Below, piece by piece: positions 37,646 to 46,704 of a stretch of 64,000 nt of DNA. The stretch is from contig JAUYQZ010000013.1 in NCBI GenBank assembly GCA_030695415.1, forward strand, positions 62,001-126,000. The letters are read 5' to 3'. Source of the DNA: Hylemonella sp. (GTDB taxonomy: Bacteria; Pseudomonadota; Gammaproteobacteria; Burkholderiales; Burkholderiaceae_C). Position 1 is the first letter of the stretch; every line of letters begins with the position of its first letter. A program made the translations under genes and the position numbers. Under the pieces are notes generated by a model. That model saw only the letters and a program-made list of their open reading frames with translations. It did not search any database and was not told the origin of the DNA.

Positions 37646-38917
37646 GTGGACACCTCGCCTGCCTCCCGTTACCCCGAAAACCTGCCCCGACTGGAGGAAG
37701 AGGTCATCCAGGCGCGCATGCTGCGCGAGCTCTTCGCGCGCACGCGTGAGTCGGCGCTGGTCGGTTTCCTGCCGGTGTTCCTGATCGTCTGGTCCCACTG
37801 GACGGCCCAGCCGCGGGAGCAGTTGCTGCTGTGGGCCGGCTGCGCCGTTTTGGTGCTGGCCTTTCGCGTCCTGCTGGCCCACCTCTTCCTGGTCGCCCCG
37901 CCGCAGACCCAGATCGGGCGCGGGCGGCTGTGGTTCAGCCTGGAGTGGCTGGGCTCCATCGGCCTGGCTGGGGTCTGGGTTGGCAGCATCACCATGGTGG
38001 GCACGGGCCAGGTCGATGTGCTGTTCTTCCTGCGTCTGATCTTCATCGTGGCCCTTGTGGCCTTCGTGCTCAGCGCGCTGGGCATCGAGATGCGGCTTTA
38101 CGCCAGCTTCATGACCGCCATCGTGGCCGGCACCCTGTGGCAGCTGCATCGGCACTACCCGGTCTTCGTCCAGGAGCTGCCTGTCGTCAACTGGGCCTTC
38201 GTGGTCTACGCGATCATGCTGCTGGTGCGTAGCCGGGGCGAGCACCGGCGCACGCGTGAATGGGTGCGCGCGCGCCTGACCCAGCGCAAGCTGCTGGACC
38301 AGCTGCACCAGAACATCCAGAAAGAGTTGCATATGCATGAACTGCTGCGCAACCGCACCCAGGAGCTGGAGGCCAGCAACCGCAAGCTGGGCGAACTGGC
38401 CATCCGTGACGGCCTGACCGGTGCGTTCCGCCGCGGCCACATCGAGGAAGAGCTGCGCCGCCAGGTCAAGGCCTGGGAGCGCCGACCCGAGGATTTCTCC
38501 ATCCTGCTGCTGGACATCGACAATTTCAAGCGCGTCAACGACGACCATGGCCATCCCGCCGGCGACGAAGTGTTGCGGCGCCTGGTGGCCCAGCTGCCGG
38601 AGACCTTGCGCGGCAGCGACCTGTACGGCCGCTGGGGCGGCGAGGAGTTCATGGTGCTGCTGCCCGGCGCTGCTCTGGTCCAGGCCGTGGAGACCGCCGA
38701 ACGCCTGCGTCTGGCCATTGCCGCCCTCACGTTCAAGGACGAGGCCGACCGGCGCTTCTGCATCACGGTATCGATCGGCGTGGCGCATCTGGAGCCGGGC
38801 GCCACCGCCGATACGCTGACCGAGCGTGCCGACAAGGCGCTGTACGCCGCCAAGCACGCGGGGCGCAACCGCGTCGTGGCCTACGAGCCCGGGCAAACCC
38901 AGTTCGCCCCGCTCTGA
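37646..38917 (+). CDS. Membrane-bound diguanylate cyclase (GGDEF domain)
   Basis: A protein of 423 residues starting with GTG. Four to six membrane helices occupy roughly residues 35-195, then a coiled-coil-like linker rich in Leu/Gln/Glu, and a C-terminal GGDEF domain. The active site is GGEEF, with an inhibitory I-site RGSD exactly five residues before it (RGSDLYGRWGGEEF). Catalytic DIDNFKRVNDDHGHPAGDEVL is intact, so it should make c-di-GMP with product inhibition. Divergent from the LysR gene. Confidence 0.9.
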   Translation: MDTSPASRYPENLPRLEEEVIQARMLRELFARTRESALVGFLPVFLIVWSHWTAQPREQLLLWAGCAVLVLAFRVLLAHLFLVAPPQTQIGRGRLWFSLEWLGSIGLAGVWVGSITMVGTGQVDVLFFLRLIFIVALVAFVLSALGIEMRLYASFMTAIVAGTLWQLHRHYPVFVQELPVVNWAFVVYAIMLLVRSRGEHRRTREWVRARLTQRKLLDQLHQNIQKELHMHELLRNRTQELEASNRKLGELAIRDGLTGAFRRGHIEEELRRQVKAWERRPEDFSILLLDIDNFKRVNDDHGHPAGDEVLRRLVAQLPETLRGSDLYGRWGGEEFMVLLPGAALVQAVETAERLRLAIAALTFKDEADRRFCITVSIGVAHLEPGATADTLTERADKALYAAKHAGRNRVVAYEPGQTQFAPL

Positions 38918-38999
38918 CGGGCGCGTTAAGGGCTGGCTAACAGGCCCTTGGGGAAATGCAAATGGCCGGTCCGGTCCGGCGGGCGCATGATGGACGCCC

Positions 39000-39851
39000 A
39001 TGAACACCCCCGACCTGAATCACCTGCGAGACTGGATCGGCCGCAGCGAAACGCGCCAGGACCTGCTCACCGCCACCCCGGTCGCGGCGCTCTCGGCTAC
39101 GCTGGACCGCGACGACCCGGCCCCCGTGCCCGGCACCGCGCTGCCGCCCTTGTGGCACTGGCTCTACTTCACGCCGCTCACGCGCCACAGCGAGATCGGC
39201 GAGGACGGCCATGCCAAACGCGGCGGCTTCCTGCCGCCGGTGCCGCTGCCGCGCCGCATGTGGGCCGGCGGGCGGCTGGACTTCCTGCAGCACCTGCGCG
39301 TGGGCGAGTCCGTGCAGCGTGTGTCCACCATCAAGGATGTGACAGTGAAAGAGGGCCGCAGCGGCGCCCTGGTCTTCGTCTGCGTGCGCCATGAACTCAG
39401 CAGCACCCGGGGCCTGGCGTTGAGCGAAGAGCACGACATCGTCTACCGCGATGCCCCCGCGCCTGGCGCCCCCGCGCCCGAGCCGACCGCCGCACCGCGC
39501 GACGAGCAATTCAGCCGCGAGATCGTGCCGGATCCCGTGCTGCTGTTTCGCTACTCGGCGCTCACCTTCAACGGCCACCGCATCCACTATGACCGCAGCT
39601 ACGTCACCGGCGTCGAGGGCTATCCCGGCCTGATCGTGCATGGACCGCTGATCGCCACCCTGCTGCTGGACCTGTTGCGCCGAAACCTGCCCGACGCCAG
39701 CGTGAAGCGCTTCAGCTTCAAGGCCGTGCGCCCCACCTTCGACATCCACCCCTTCACGGTCTGCGGCAAGGTGGACGGCAAGACCGTCACGCTGTGGGGC
39801 CGCGACCACGAGGGCTGGCTGACCATGCAGGGCAGCGCCGAGATCGAATAA
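39000..39851 (+). CDS. FAS1-like dehydratase / MaoC double hot-dog hydratase, mesaconyl-C4-CoA hydratase type
   Basis: A protein of 283 residues with two hot-dog halves. The C-terminal NGHRIHYDRSYVTGVEGYPG and LIVHGPLIATL segment matches the mesaconyl-C4-CoA hydratase (3-methylfumaryl-CoA hydratase) family. It would add or remove water from a branched unsaturated CoA ester. It is the first of four or five genes on the same strand with an acyl-CoA dehydrogenase, a CoA transferase and an MmgE/PrpD protein. A citramalyl-CoA lyase is not in the window. Confidence 0.8.
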   Translation: MNTPDLNHLRDWIGRSETRQDLLTATPVAALSATLDRDDPAPVPGTALPPLWHWLYFTPLTRHSEIGEDGHAKRGGFLPPVPLPRRMWAGGRLDFLQHLRVGESVQRVSTIKDVTVKEGRSGALVFVCVRHELSSTRGLALSEEHDIVYRDAPAPGAPAPEPTAAPRDEQFSREIVPDPVLLFRYSALTFNGHRIHYDRSYVTGVEGYPGLIVHGPLIATLLLDLLRRNLPDASVKRFSFKAVRPTFDIHPFTVCGKVDGKTVTLWGRDHEGWLTMQGSAEIE

Positions 39852-39866
39852 GCAAGAACACACAAC

Positions 39867-41024
39867 ATGAACAAGACCGACCAATACCAGGACATCCGCG
39901 ACGCCGTGCGCGCGCTCTGCGCCGAGTTTCCGGATGAATACCACCGCAAGGTCGACGCCGCGCGCGCCTACCCCGAAGAATTCGTCGACGCCCTGACCAA
40001 AGCCGGCTGGCTGGGCGCGCTGATTCCGCAGGAGTACGGCGGCTCCGGCCTGGGCCTGACCGAGGCCTCGGTCATCATGGAAGAGATCAACCGCAGCGGC
40101 GGCAACGCCGGCGCCTGCCACGGCCAGATGTACAACATGGGCACGCTCTTGCGCCACGGCTCGAAACAACAGAAGGAGCTCTACCTGCCCAAGATCGCCT
40201 CTGGCGAGTGGCGCCTGCAATCCATGGGCGTGACCGAGCCCAGCACCGGCACCGACACCACCAAGATCAAGACCACCGCAATCAAGAAGGGCGACCGCTA
40301 CGTGGTCAACGGCCAGAAAGTCTGGATCTCGCGCGTGCAGCACTCGGACTTCATGATCCTGCTGGCACGCACCACCCCCCTGGCGGACGTGAAGAAAAAG
40401 ACAGAAGGCATGTCCATCTTCATGGTGGACCTGCGTCAGGCCGAGAAGTCGGGCCTGACCGTGCGTCCGATTCCGAACATGGTCAATCACGAGACCAACG
40501 AACTCTTCTTCGAGAACCTGGAGATCCCGGCCGAAAATCTGATCGGCCAGGAAGGGCAGGGCTTCAAGTACATCCTGGACGGCCTGAACGCCGAGCGCAC
40601 CCTGATCGCCGCCGAATGCATTGGCGACGGCTACTGGTTCGTGGACCGCGTGACGAAATATGTCAAAGACCGCGTGGTCTTCGGCCGCCCCACGGGCCAG
40701 AACCAGGGTGTGCAGTTCCCGATCGCCGAGAGCTATATCGAAGTGGAAGCCGCCAACCTCATGCGCTGGAAGGCCTGCGAGCTGTTCGACGCCCACCAGC
40801 CCTGTGGCGCCGAGGCGAACATGGCCAAGTACCTGGCGGCCAAGGCCTCCTGGGAGGCGGCCAATGTCTGTCTGCAGATGCACGGCGGCTTCGGCTTCGC
40901 CTGCGAATACGACATCGAGCGCAAGTTCCGCGAGACACGGCTGTACCAGGTGGCGCCGATCTCCACCAACCTGATCTTTTCCTACGTGGCCGAGCACCTG
41001 CTGGGCCTGCCCCGGAGCTTCTGA
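39867..41024 (+). CDS. Acyl-CoA dehydrogenase (IVD-like base)
   Basis: A protein of 385 residues with the flavin-binding GVTEPSTGTDTTKIKTTA segment. The usual C-terminal YEGT catalytic Glu region instead reads RLYQVAPISTN, without the Glu. A Glu (243, in GLNAERTLIA) sits where isovaleryl-CoA dehydrogenase has its base, so an IVD-like mechanism is likely. Substrate possibly a methylsuccinyl- or branched acyl-CoA. Overlaps the CoA transferase start by one base. Confidence 0.85.
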   Translation: MNKTDQYQDIRDAVRALCAEFPDEYHRKVDAARAYPEEFVDALTKAGWLGALIPQEYGGSGLGLTEASVIMEEINRSGGNAGACHGQMYNMGTLLRHGSKQQKELYLPKIASGEWRLQSMGVTEPSTGTDTTKIKTTAIKKGDRYVVNGQKVWISRVQHSDFMILLARTTPLADVKKKTEGMSIFMVDLRQAEKSGLTVRPIPNMVNHETNELFFENLEIPAENLIGQEGQGFKYILDGLNAERTLIAAECIGDGYWFVDRVTKYVKDRVVFGRPTGQNQGVQFPIAESYIEVEAANLMRWKACELFDAHQPCGAEANMAKYLAAKASWEAANVCLQMHGGFGFACEYDIERKFRETRLYQVAPISTNLIFSYVAEHLLGLPRSF

Positions 41025-42202
41025 TGAAACCGCTTGATGGTGTCACCGTCGTCGCGCTGGAGCACGCCATCGCCGCGCCCTTCTGCTCGCGCCAGCTGGC
41101 CGACCAGGGCGCGCGCGTCATCAAGGTGGAGCGCCCCGGGGTGGGCGACTTTGCACGCGGCTACGACAGCCGCGTGAACGGGCTGTCCTCGCACTTCACC
41201 TGGACCAACCGTTCCAAGGAAAGCCTTTCGCTCGACCTCAAACACGAGAAAGCGGCGCAGATCATGGACAAGCTGCTCAGCGGTGCCGACGTGCTGGTGC
41301 AGAACCTCGCACCCGGTGCGGCCGCGCGCATGGGCCTGTCTTTCGAGGCCCTGCACGAGAAATACCCCCGGCTCATCGTCTGCGACATCTCGGGTTATGG
41401 TGACTCAGGGCCTTACCGTGACAAGAAGGCCTATGACCTGCTGATCCAGAGCGAGGCCGGTTTCCTGTCCGTCACGGGCACCCAGGACGAACCCTCCAAA
41501 GCGGGCTGCTCCATCGCCGACATCGCTGCCGGCATGTACGCCTACAGCAACATCCTCACGGCGCTGATCCAGCGCGGCAAGACGGGGCTGGGCCGGCGCA
41601 TCGACGTCTCCATGCTGGAGGGCATGGCCGAGTGGATGAGCTTTCCCATGTACTACGCGTTTGAGGGTGCCGCGCCGCCGCCGCGTGCCGGCGCCTCGCA
41701 CGCCACCATCTATCCCTACGGCCCCTTTGCCGCCGGCGACGGCAAGAGCGTCATGCTGGGCCTGCAGAACGAGCGCGAGTGGGCCGTGTTCTGCGAGCAG
41801 GTCCTGCAGCAGCCCGCGCTGACCCAGGACGCACGCTTCGATGCCAATGCCAAGCGCTCGGCCGCGCGCGCCGAGCTCAAGGCCTTGATCGAAGCGGCCT
41901 TTGGCAAGCTGAGTGCCGCCCAGGTGATCGAACGACTGGAAGCCGCCGGCATTGCCAATGCCCAGGTCAACACCATGGCCGACCTCTGGGCCCATCCCCA
42001 GCTGGCCGCGCGCCAGCGCTGGACCGAGGTCAGCACGCCTGTGGGGCCCGTGCCCGCCATGCTGCCGCCCGGCGCACCCGACGAGTCGCATGTGCGCATG
42101 GACCCCATCCCCGCCGTGGGCCAGCACAGCGCGGCCATCCTGCGCGAGCTGGGCTACAGCAGCGAGGACATCGAGCAACTCAGGCAAGACAAGGCCATTT
42201 GA
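41024..42202 (+). CDS. Class III CoA transferase (CaiB/BaiF family)
   Basis: A protein of 392 residues. The catalytic Asp138 is in KKAYDLLIQSEAG and LDLK near residue 70 is typical of the family. It transfers CoA between carboxylates by a covalent aspartyl intermediate. Its start overlaps the acyl-CoA dehydrogenase stop (TGATG), so the two are coupled. It probably activates the substrate of the 39-44 kb pathway. Followed by a repeat element, then the second MmgE/PrpD gene. Confidence 0.88.
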   Translation: MKPLDGVTVVALEHAIAAPFCSRQLADQGARVIKVERPGVGDFARGYDSRVNGLSSHFTWTNRSKESLSLDLKHEKAAQIMDKLLSGADVLVQNLAPGAAARMGLSFEALHEKYPRLIVCDISGYGDSGPYRDKKAYDLLIQSEAGFLSVTGTQDEPSKAGCSIADIAAGMYAYSNILTALIQRGKTGLGRRIDVSMLEGMAEWMSFPMYYAFEGAAPPPRAGASHATIYPYGPFAAGDGKSVMLGLQNEREWAVFCEQVLQQPALTQDARFDANAKRSAARAELKALIEAAFGKLSAAQVIERLEAAGIANAQVNTMADLWAHPQLAARQRWTEVSTPVGPVPAMLPPGAPDESHVRMDPIPAVGQHSAAILRELGYSSEDIEQLRQDKAI

Positions 42203-42219
42203 CGCGCACTCACCACGTT

Positions 42220-42278
42220 CCGTTCGCCCTGAGCTTGTCGAAGGGCCTGCAAGGGCTTCGACAGGCTCAGCCCGAGCG
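42220..42278. repeat. Inverted-repeat element family B, copy 2
   Basis: Arms CCGTTCGCCCTGAGCTTGTC and CTTCGACAGGCTCAGCCCGA flank a 12-base loop between the CoA transferase and MmgE/PrpD genes. Same family as 15179 and 54304. Confidence 0.8.
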
Positions 42279-42298
42279 CCAAGTTACTTCCTACGATC

Positions 42299-43654
42299 AT
42301 GACCACACCCTCCACGCAAGCGCTGGCCCAATTCGCCGCCACGCTGAAGTTCGAATCCATCCCCGCGCCGGTGATCCGTCGCACTGAAGACCTCTTGCTC
42401 GACTGGTTCGGCTCCTGCCTGGCGGGCAAGAACGCGCGCGCCGTCGAGATCCTGGCCGCTTTCGTCGAGAGCATGGGCCCGGTCGACGGCCCCAGCGAAA
42501 TCCTGATCCACCGCAGCAGCAGCAGCCCCCTGCTGGCCGCCATGGCCAATGCCGCGGCCTCGCACGTGGCCGAGCAGGACGATGTGCACAACGGTTCGGT
42601 CTTCCACCCGGCGACGGTGGTTTTCCCACCGGCGCTGGCCGTGGCGCAGGCCCTGGGCCGATCCGGCCAGGAGCTGCTCACCGCCTGTGTGGCGGGGTAT
42701 GAGGTGGGCATCCGCGTGGGCGAATTCCTCGGCCGCTCGCACTACAAGGTCTTTCACACCACGGGCACGGCCGGCACCCTTGCCGCCGCTGCCGCGGTGG
42801 GGCATCTGCTCAGGCTGAACCCGGAACAGATGCTGCACGCCTTCGGCTCGGCCGGCACGCAATCGGCCGGCCTGTGGGAGTTTCTGCGCGACGCGGCGGA
42901 CTCCAAGCAGCTGCACACGGCGCATGCTGCGGGGGCGGGTCTCACGGCGGCCTACCTGGCGCAGAAGGGCTTCACCGGCGCGCGCCGCATCCTCGAAGGT
43001 TCGCAGGGGCTGGCCGCTGGCATGTCGAGTGACGCCGATCTGAGCAGGCTCACCGATGGCCTGGGCACGCGCTGGGCCACGGCCGAGACCTCCTTCAAGT
43101 TCCACGCCTCCTGCCGCCATACCCATCCGGCCGCCGACGCGCTGCAGCAGGTGCTGGCCACGCACGGCCTCAAGGCTGGCGACGTCAAGCGCGTCACCGC
43201 GCTGGTGCACCAGGGCGCCATCGACGTGCTGGGCCCGGTGACGGACCCGCAGACCGTGCACCAGAGCAAGTTCAGCATGGGCACCGTGCTGGGCCTGGTG
43301 GCCGTGCTGGGCCGCGCCGGCCTGTCCGAGTTCGACGCCAGCTTCAAGGCCGGCGAGGTGACGGCCTTCCATGACAAGGTCGTCATGGCGCTGGACCCGG
43401 AGGTCGACAGCGCCTACCCCGCGCGCTGGATCGGCAAGGTCGATGTGGAAACTACGGATGGCCGCGTGCTGCACGGCCGCGTGGACGAGCCCAAGGGCGA
43501 CCCCGGCAACACCCTGAGCCGCCCCGAACTGGAAGACAAGGCGCTGCGCCTGGCCCTGTACCACGGGGGCGCGACCGAGAGCGAGATGCGCGTGGCCATG
43601 GCCCGGCTCTGGGCCATCGCCGAGTCGCCCAAGGTCGCCCGGCTGCTGCCCTGA
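42299..43654 (+). CDS. MmgE/PrpD family protein, paralog 2
   Basis: A protein of 451 residues. The conserved HYKVFHTTGTAGTLAAAAAV matches the HTTGT motif of paralog 1 at 7269, as does the LHTAHAAGAGL segment. Family activities are dehydration, decarboxylation or epimerisation of di- and tricarboxylates. It sits after a CoA transferase and before a Bug receptor, so it probably acts on the imported acid. Start is the ATG after the family B repeat. Confidence 0.83.
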   Translation: MTTPSTQALAQFAATLKFESIPAPVIRRTEDLLLDWFGSCLAGKNARAVEILAAFVESMGPVDGPSEILIHRSSSSPLLAAMANAAASHVAEQDDVHNGSVFHPATVVFPPALAVAQALGRSGQELLTACVAGYEVGIRVGEFLGRSHYKVFHTTGTAGTLAAAAAVGHLLRLNPEQMLHAFGSAGTQSAGLWEFLRDAADSKQLHTAHAAGAGLTAAYLAQKGFTGARRILEGSQGLAAGMSSDADLSRLTDGLGTRWATAETSFKFHASCRHTHPAADALQQVLATHGLKAGDVKRVTALVHQGAIDVLGPVTDPQTVHQSKFSMGTVLGLVAVLGRAGLSEFDASFKAGEVTAFHDKVVMALDPEVDSAYPARWIGKVDVETTDGRVLHGRVDEPKGDPGNTLSRPELEDKALRLALYHGGATESEMRVAMARLWAIAESPKVARLLP

Positions 43655-43793
43655 GGCGTGCGGGGCAGCAAACCCCCAGAGTTCCTGGGCCTTAGGGATG
43701 ACCCGGCTTGCCTCACTGCGGCAGATGAAAGACGATAGACTCCGGACGACTGGGGCGCTTCCCCCTTTACAGCCAGAACGAGGACAAACAACC

Positions 43794-44780
43794 ATGAACC
43801 TGAACCGCAGAATCTTTACCGCCGCAGCCGTGGCCTCCACCCTGGCCCTGGGCAGCACCGCCGCCCTGGCGCAGGCCTACCCGACCAAGCCGATCAGCCT
43901 GGTCGTGCCGTTTGCCGCCGGTGGCCCGACGGACATCGTGGCCCGCACCCTGGCCGCCACCATGACCAAGTCCCTCGGGCAGTCGGTGGTGGTCGAGAAC
44001 AAGGCGGGTGCCGGTGGCACCATCGCCGCTTCCTACGTCATGAAGGCCGCGGCGGACGGCTACACCTTCCTGATCCACCACAACGGCATGGCCACGGCCC
44101 CGGCCCTGTACCGCAAGCTGGCCTACAACCCCGTGAGCGACTTCGAGCACGTGGGCAATGTGGTGGACGTGCCCATGACCATGCTGGCGCGCAAGGACAT
44201 GGCGGCCAGGAACCTGGGTGAGCTGATGAGCTACATCAAGGCCAATGCCGACAAGGTCAACCTGGCCAATGCCGGCCTGGGCGCTGTCTCGCACCTGTGC
44301 GGCACGCTGTTCCAGCAGGCGATGGGCGTGAACCTTGTCACCATCCCCTATCAGGGTACCGGCCCGGCGCTCAATGCGCTGCTGGGCGGTCAGGTCGACC
44401 TGCTGTGCGACCAGACCACCAACACCGTGCCGCACATCAAGGCCGGCACCGTCAAGCTCTACGGCGTGACCAGCAAGCAGCGCATCAAGGCCCTGCCCGA
44501 CGCTCCCACTCTGAGTGAAGGCGGTCTGAAGGACTTCGAGGTCATCGTCTGGCACGGCGTCTACGCGCCCAAGGGCACGCCCTCGGCCGTGCTGCAGAAG
44601 TTCGGCGACGCCATGCGCGAGGCCCTCAAGGACCCGGCCTTCGTGCAACGCATGGCCGACCTCGGCGGCGAGATCCCGCCGGCCGGTCGCCAGACCTCCG
44701 ACGGCCAGCGCGCCTGGCTGACCGCGGAAGTTGACAAGTGGGGCAAGGCCATCCGCGCGGCCGGCCAGTTCGCCGACTGA
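43794..44780 (+). CDS. Tripartite tricarboxylate transporter substrate-binding protein (Bug family)
   Basis: A protein of 328 residues with a Sec signal (FTAAAVASTLALGSTAALA). The Bug signature YPTKPISLVVPFAAGGPTD follows, and VVVENKAGAGGTIAA is the second. It captures a carboxylate in the periplasm for the TctA/TctB permease, which is not in the window. Last gene before a strong hairpin, consistent with the end of the operon. The ATG at 43794 follows ACGAGGACAAACA. Confidence 0.9.
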   Translation: MNLNRRIFTAAAVASTLALGSTAALAQAYPTKPISLVVPFAAGGPTDIVARTLAATMTKSLGQSVVVENKAGAGGTIAASYVMKAAADGYTFLIHHNGMATAPALYRKLAYNPVSDFEHVGNVVDVPMTMLARKDMAARNLGELMSYIKANADKVNLANAGLGAVSHLCGTLFQQAMGVNLVTIPYQGTGPALNALLGGQVDLLCDQTTNTVPHIKAGTVKLYGVTSKQRIKALPDAPTLSEGGLKDFEVIVWHGVYAPKGTPSAVLQKFGDAMREALKDPAFVQRMADLGGEIPPAGRQTSDGQRAWLTAEVDKWGKAIRAAGQFAD

Positions 44781-44795
44781 TCAGCGCTTCACGCG

Positions 44796-44833
44796 CCAGT
44801 AAGAACGCCGGGCTTGCCCGGCGTTCTTACTGG
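44796..44833 (+). terminator. Strong hairpin terminator after the Bug gene
   Basis: CCAGTAAGAACGCCGGGC (44796-44813) and GCCCGGCGTTCTTACTGG (44816-44833) are perfect 18-base complements around a two-base loop. There is no T-run after it. Confidence 0.65.
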
Positions 44834-44934
44834 TGGCCCGGCGACGACCGCGTTCCTCCGCGTTCTTGACAGTTGCGACACTTCTCGCCAGCATCGGTCT
44901 TTCATCCACACGCTGCGATCCAGTCCGCCCGTCC

Positions 44935-45753
44935 ATGACCGATCTTGTTGTCCGCCGCCTGCTCGTCGACATGGACGCGCCCATGGCACGCCACTGGTGC
45001 GCCGGGGACCCCTTTCGCACCGCCTTTTTCAATGCCCTGTCCATGAGCTTTCCGGTGGGGGAGCAGTTCTTCATCGACTCCGTGCGACAGGGCTACCAGG
45101 CCCTGCCGACCGAGATGCAGGCGCAGTTCAAGGTGCAGGTACAGGGTTTCGTGGGCCAGGAAGCCACCCACCGTCGCCTGCACGAGCTCTACAACCAGCA
45201 TCTGGTCCAGCAGGGCCTGGACAACCGCTGGGGCCCGCGCGCGCAGGCGCGCCTCAAGCAGCTCGAAAACCTCGATCCGCGCCATCCCCTGGCCATCACT
45301 GCGGCCAACGAACATTTCACGGCCATCTTTGCCGACTGGCTGCTGAAGAACCCCGGCATGCTGGGCAGCGAGGACCGCCGGCTTGCCACCCTGTGGCTGT
45401 GGCACAGCGCCGAGGAGTCGGAGCACCGCAACGTGGCCTTCGATCTCTACCAGGCACTGGGCGGCAACGAGGCCTGGCGCCTCACGTGGTTCCGCCGGGT
45501 GACCGTGTTCTTCCTCGCCGACCTGCTGCGCCAGACGGTGCTCAACCTGCGGCGCGATAGAACCCTCTGGCGCTGGCGCACCTGGGCCGGCGCGGCCAGC
45601 TTTCTCTTTGGCAAGCAGGGCCTGGTGCGCTGCACCTTCAAGCCCTGGCGCGACTACCTGCGCCGCGATTTCCACCCGGCCCAGCATGACGCGCATGCGG
45701 CCGAACAGTGGCTGGCAGACAACCGCAGCGCCTACACACCCGTCGGCAGCTGA
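44935..45753 (+). CDS. Metal-dependent hydrolase family protein (PF10118-like)
   Basis: A protein of 272 residues. Conserved His/Glu clusters characteristic of the family are QEATHRRLHELYN, NEHFTAIFADWLL and WLWHSAEESEHRNVAFDLY, resembling a ferritin-like di-metal site. The biochemical role is unknown. A membrane-like helix (TWAGAASFLFG) lies near the C-terminus. Followed by a Crp/Fnr regulator on the same strand. Confidence 0.75.
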   Translation: MTDLVVRRLLVDMDAPMARHWCAGDPFRTAFFNALSMSFPVGEQFFIDSVRQGYQALPTEMQAQFKVQVQGFVGQEATHRRLHELYNQHLVQQGLDNRWGPRAQARLKQLENLDPRHPLAITAANEHFTAIFADWLLKNPGMLGSEDRRLATLWLWHSAEESEHRNVAFDLYQALGGNEAWRLTWFRRVTVFFLADLLRQTVLNLRRDRTLWRWRTWAGAASFLFGKQGLVRCTFKPWRDYLRRDFHPAQHDAHAAEQWLADNRSAYTPVGS

Positions 45754-45783
45754 GCGGCTCGCCGGCTGCGCTGCGCCGGCCCG

Positions 45784-46671
45784 GTGCCGCACGAGTTTTG
45801 TTCGCTATCGAACAGAACTCGTGCGGGACGAAACCTAAAGTGTCAAGGATGCGAGCGAGCACCCGGGCTCGCTCCTCATTCCGCGAGCATCAAAATTTCC
45901 GTCAAACCCCCCTCCCAACCCCAGCAGAACCATCTGCTGGCCGCCTTGTCGCCCGAGGTTCAGTCTCGTCTGTTTCCCTACCTGGAGCTGGTGCCACTGC
46001 CCCTGCGCGCGCTCCTGTATGAATCCCGGCGCCCCATGCGCCACGTCTACTTTCCCACCGACTCCATCGTTTCGCTGCAGTACTTGATGGAGAACGGCGC
46101 ATCGACGGCGATCTCCGTGGTGGGTAACGAGGGGTTGTTGGGCATCACCCTGTTTCTCGGCGGCGAGAGCACGCCAACGCGGTCCCTGGTACAGAGTGCC
46201 GGTTATGCCTATCGCCTGCCCAGGCTGCGCGTTAAAGAGGAGTTCAACCGCCACGGCCAGCTGCTGATGCTGATGCTGCGCTACACGCAGGCGCTGATCA
46301 CGCAGGTCTCCCAGACGGCCGTCTGCAACCGGCACCACTCGATCGACCAGCAGCTCTGCCGCTGGCTCCTGCTGTCCATGGACCGCCTGTCGCACAACAA
46401 CCTGACCATGACGCAGGAGTTCATCAGCCACATGCTCGGCGTGCGCCGCGAAGGCGTCACCGCGGCAGCGTCAAAGCTGCAGCAGCTCGGCGTGATCTCC
46501 TACCACCGCGGATTGATCAAGGTGCTCGACCGGCCGAAGCTTGAAACGCTGAGCTGTGAGTGCTACGCCGTGGTCAAGAAGGAAACCGATCTCTTGCTCG
46601 ATTACATGCCGCAGCGCCAGGTGATCAAGGATCCGGAGACCATACCCACGGTGACGCTTCAAACAGCCTAG
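45784..46671 (+). CDS. Crp/Fnr-family transcriptional regulator (start uncertain)
   Basis: Up to 295 residues. From about NHLLAALSPEVQ the protein matches this family: a cyclic-nucleotide-like domain (VYFPTDSIVSLQYLMENGAS, VVGNEGLLGI) and a C-terminal helix-turn-helix (MTQEFISHMLGVRREGVTAA). The only standard in-frame start upstream is a GTG at 45784, which would place the strong hairpin 45789-45824 inside the coding region. The N-terminal 45 residues are not family-like. The true start may be downstream and non-standard, or a frameshift at the C-run near 45905 may hide an upstream ATG at 45849. Likely a regulator of stress or catabolism. Confidence 0.75.
   Translation: MPHEFCSLSNRTRAGRNLKCQGCERAPGLAPHSASIKISVKPPSQPQQNHLLAALSPEVQSRLFPYLELVPLPLRALLYESRRPMRHVYFPTDSIVSLQYLMENGASTAISVVGNEGLLGITLFLGGESTPTRSLVQSAGYAYRLPRLRVKEEFNRHGQLLMLMLRYTQALITQVSQTAVCNRHHSIDQQLCRWLLLSMDRLSHNNLTMTQEFISHMLGVRREGVTAAASKLQQLGVISYHRGLIKVLDRPKLETLSCECYAVVKKETDLLLDYMPQRQVIKDPETIPTVTLQTA
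45789..45824. promoter_or_regulatory. 16-bp hairpin before the Crp/Fnr gene
   Basis: GCACGAGTTTTGTTCG and CGAACAGAACTCGTGC pair over 16 bases with one G-U, loop CTAT. It may be a terminator for the hydrolase or an operator/attenuator. Confidence 0.5.
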
Positions 46672-46704
46672 CCGCTCAATCGCCGGCGCTCCCCGCCTGG
46701 CGTC

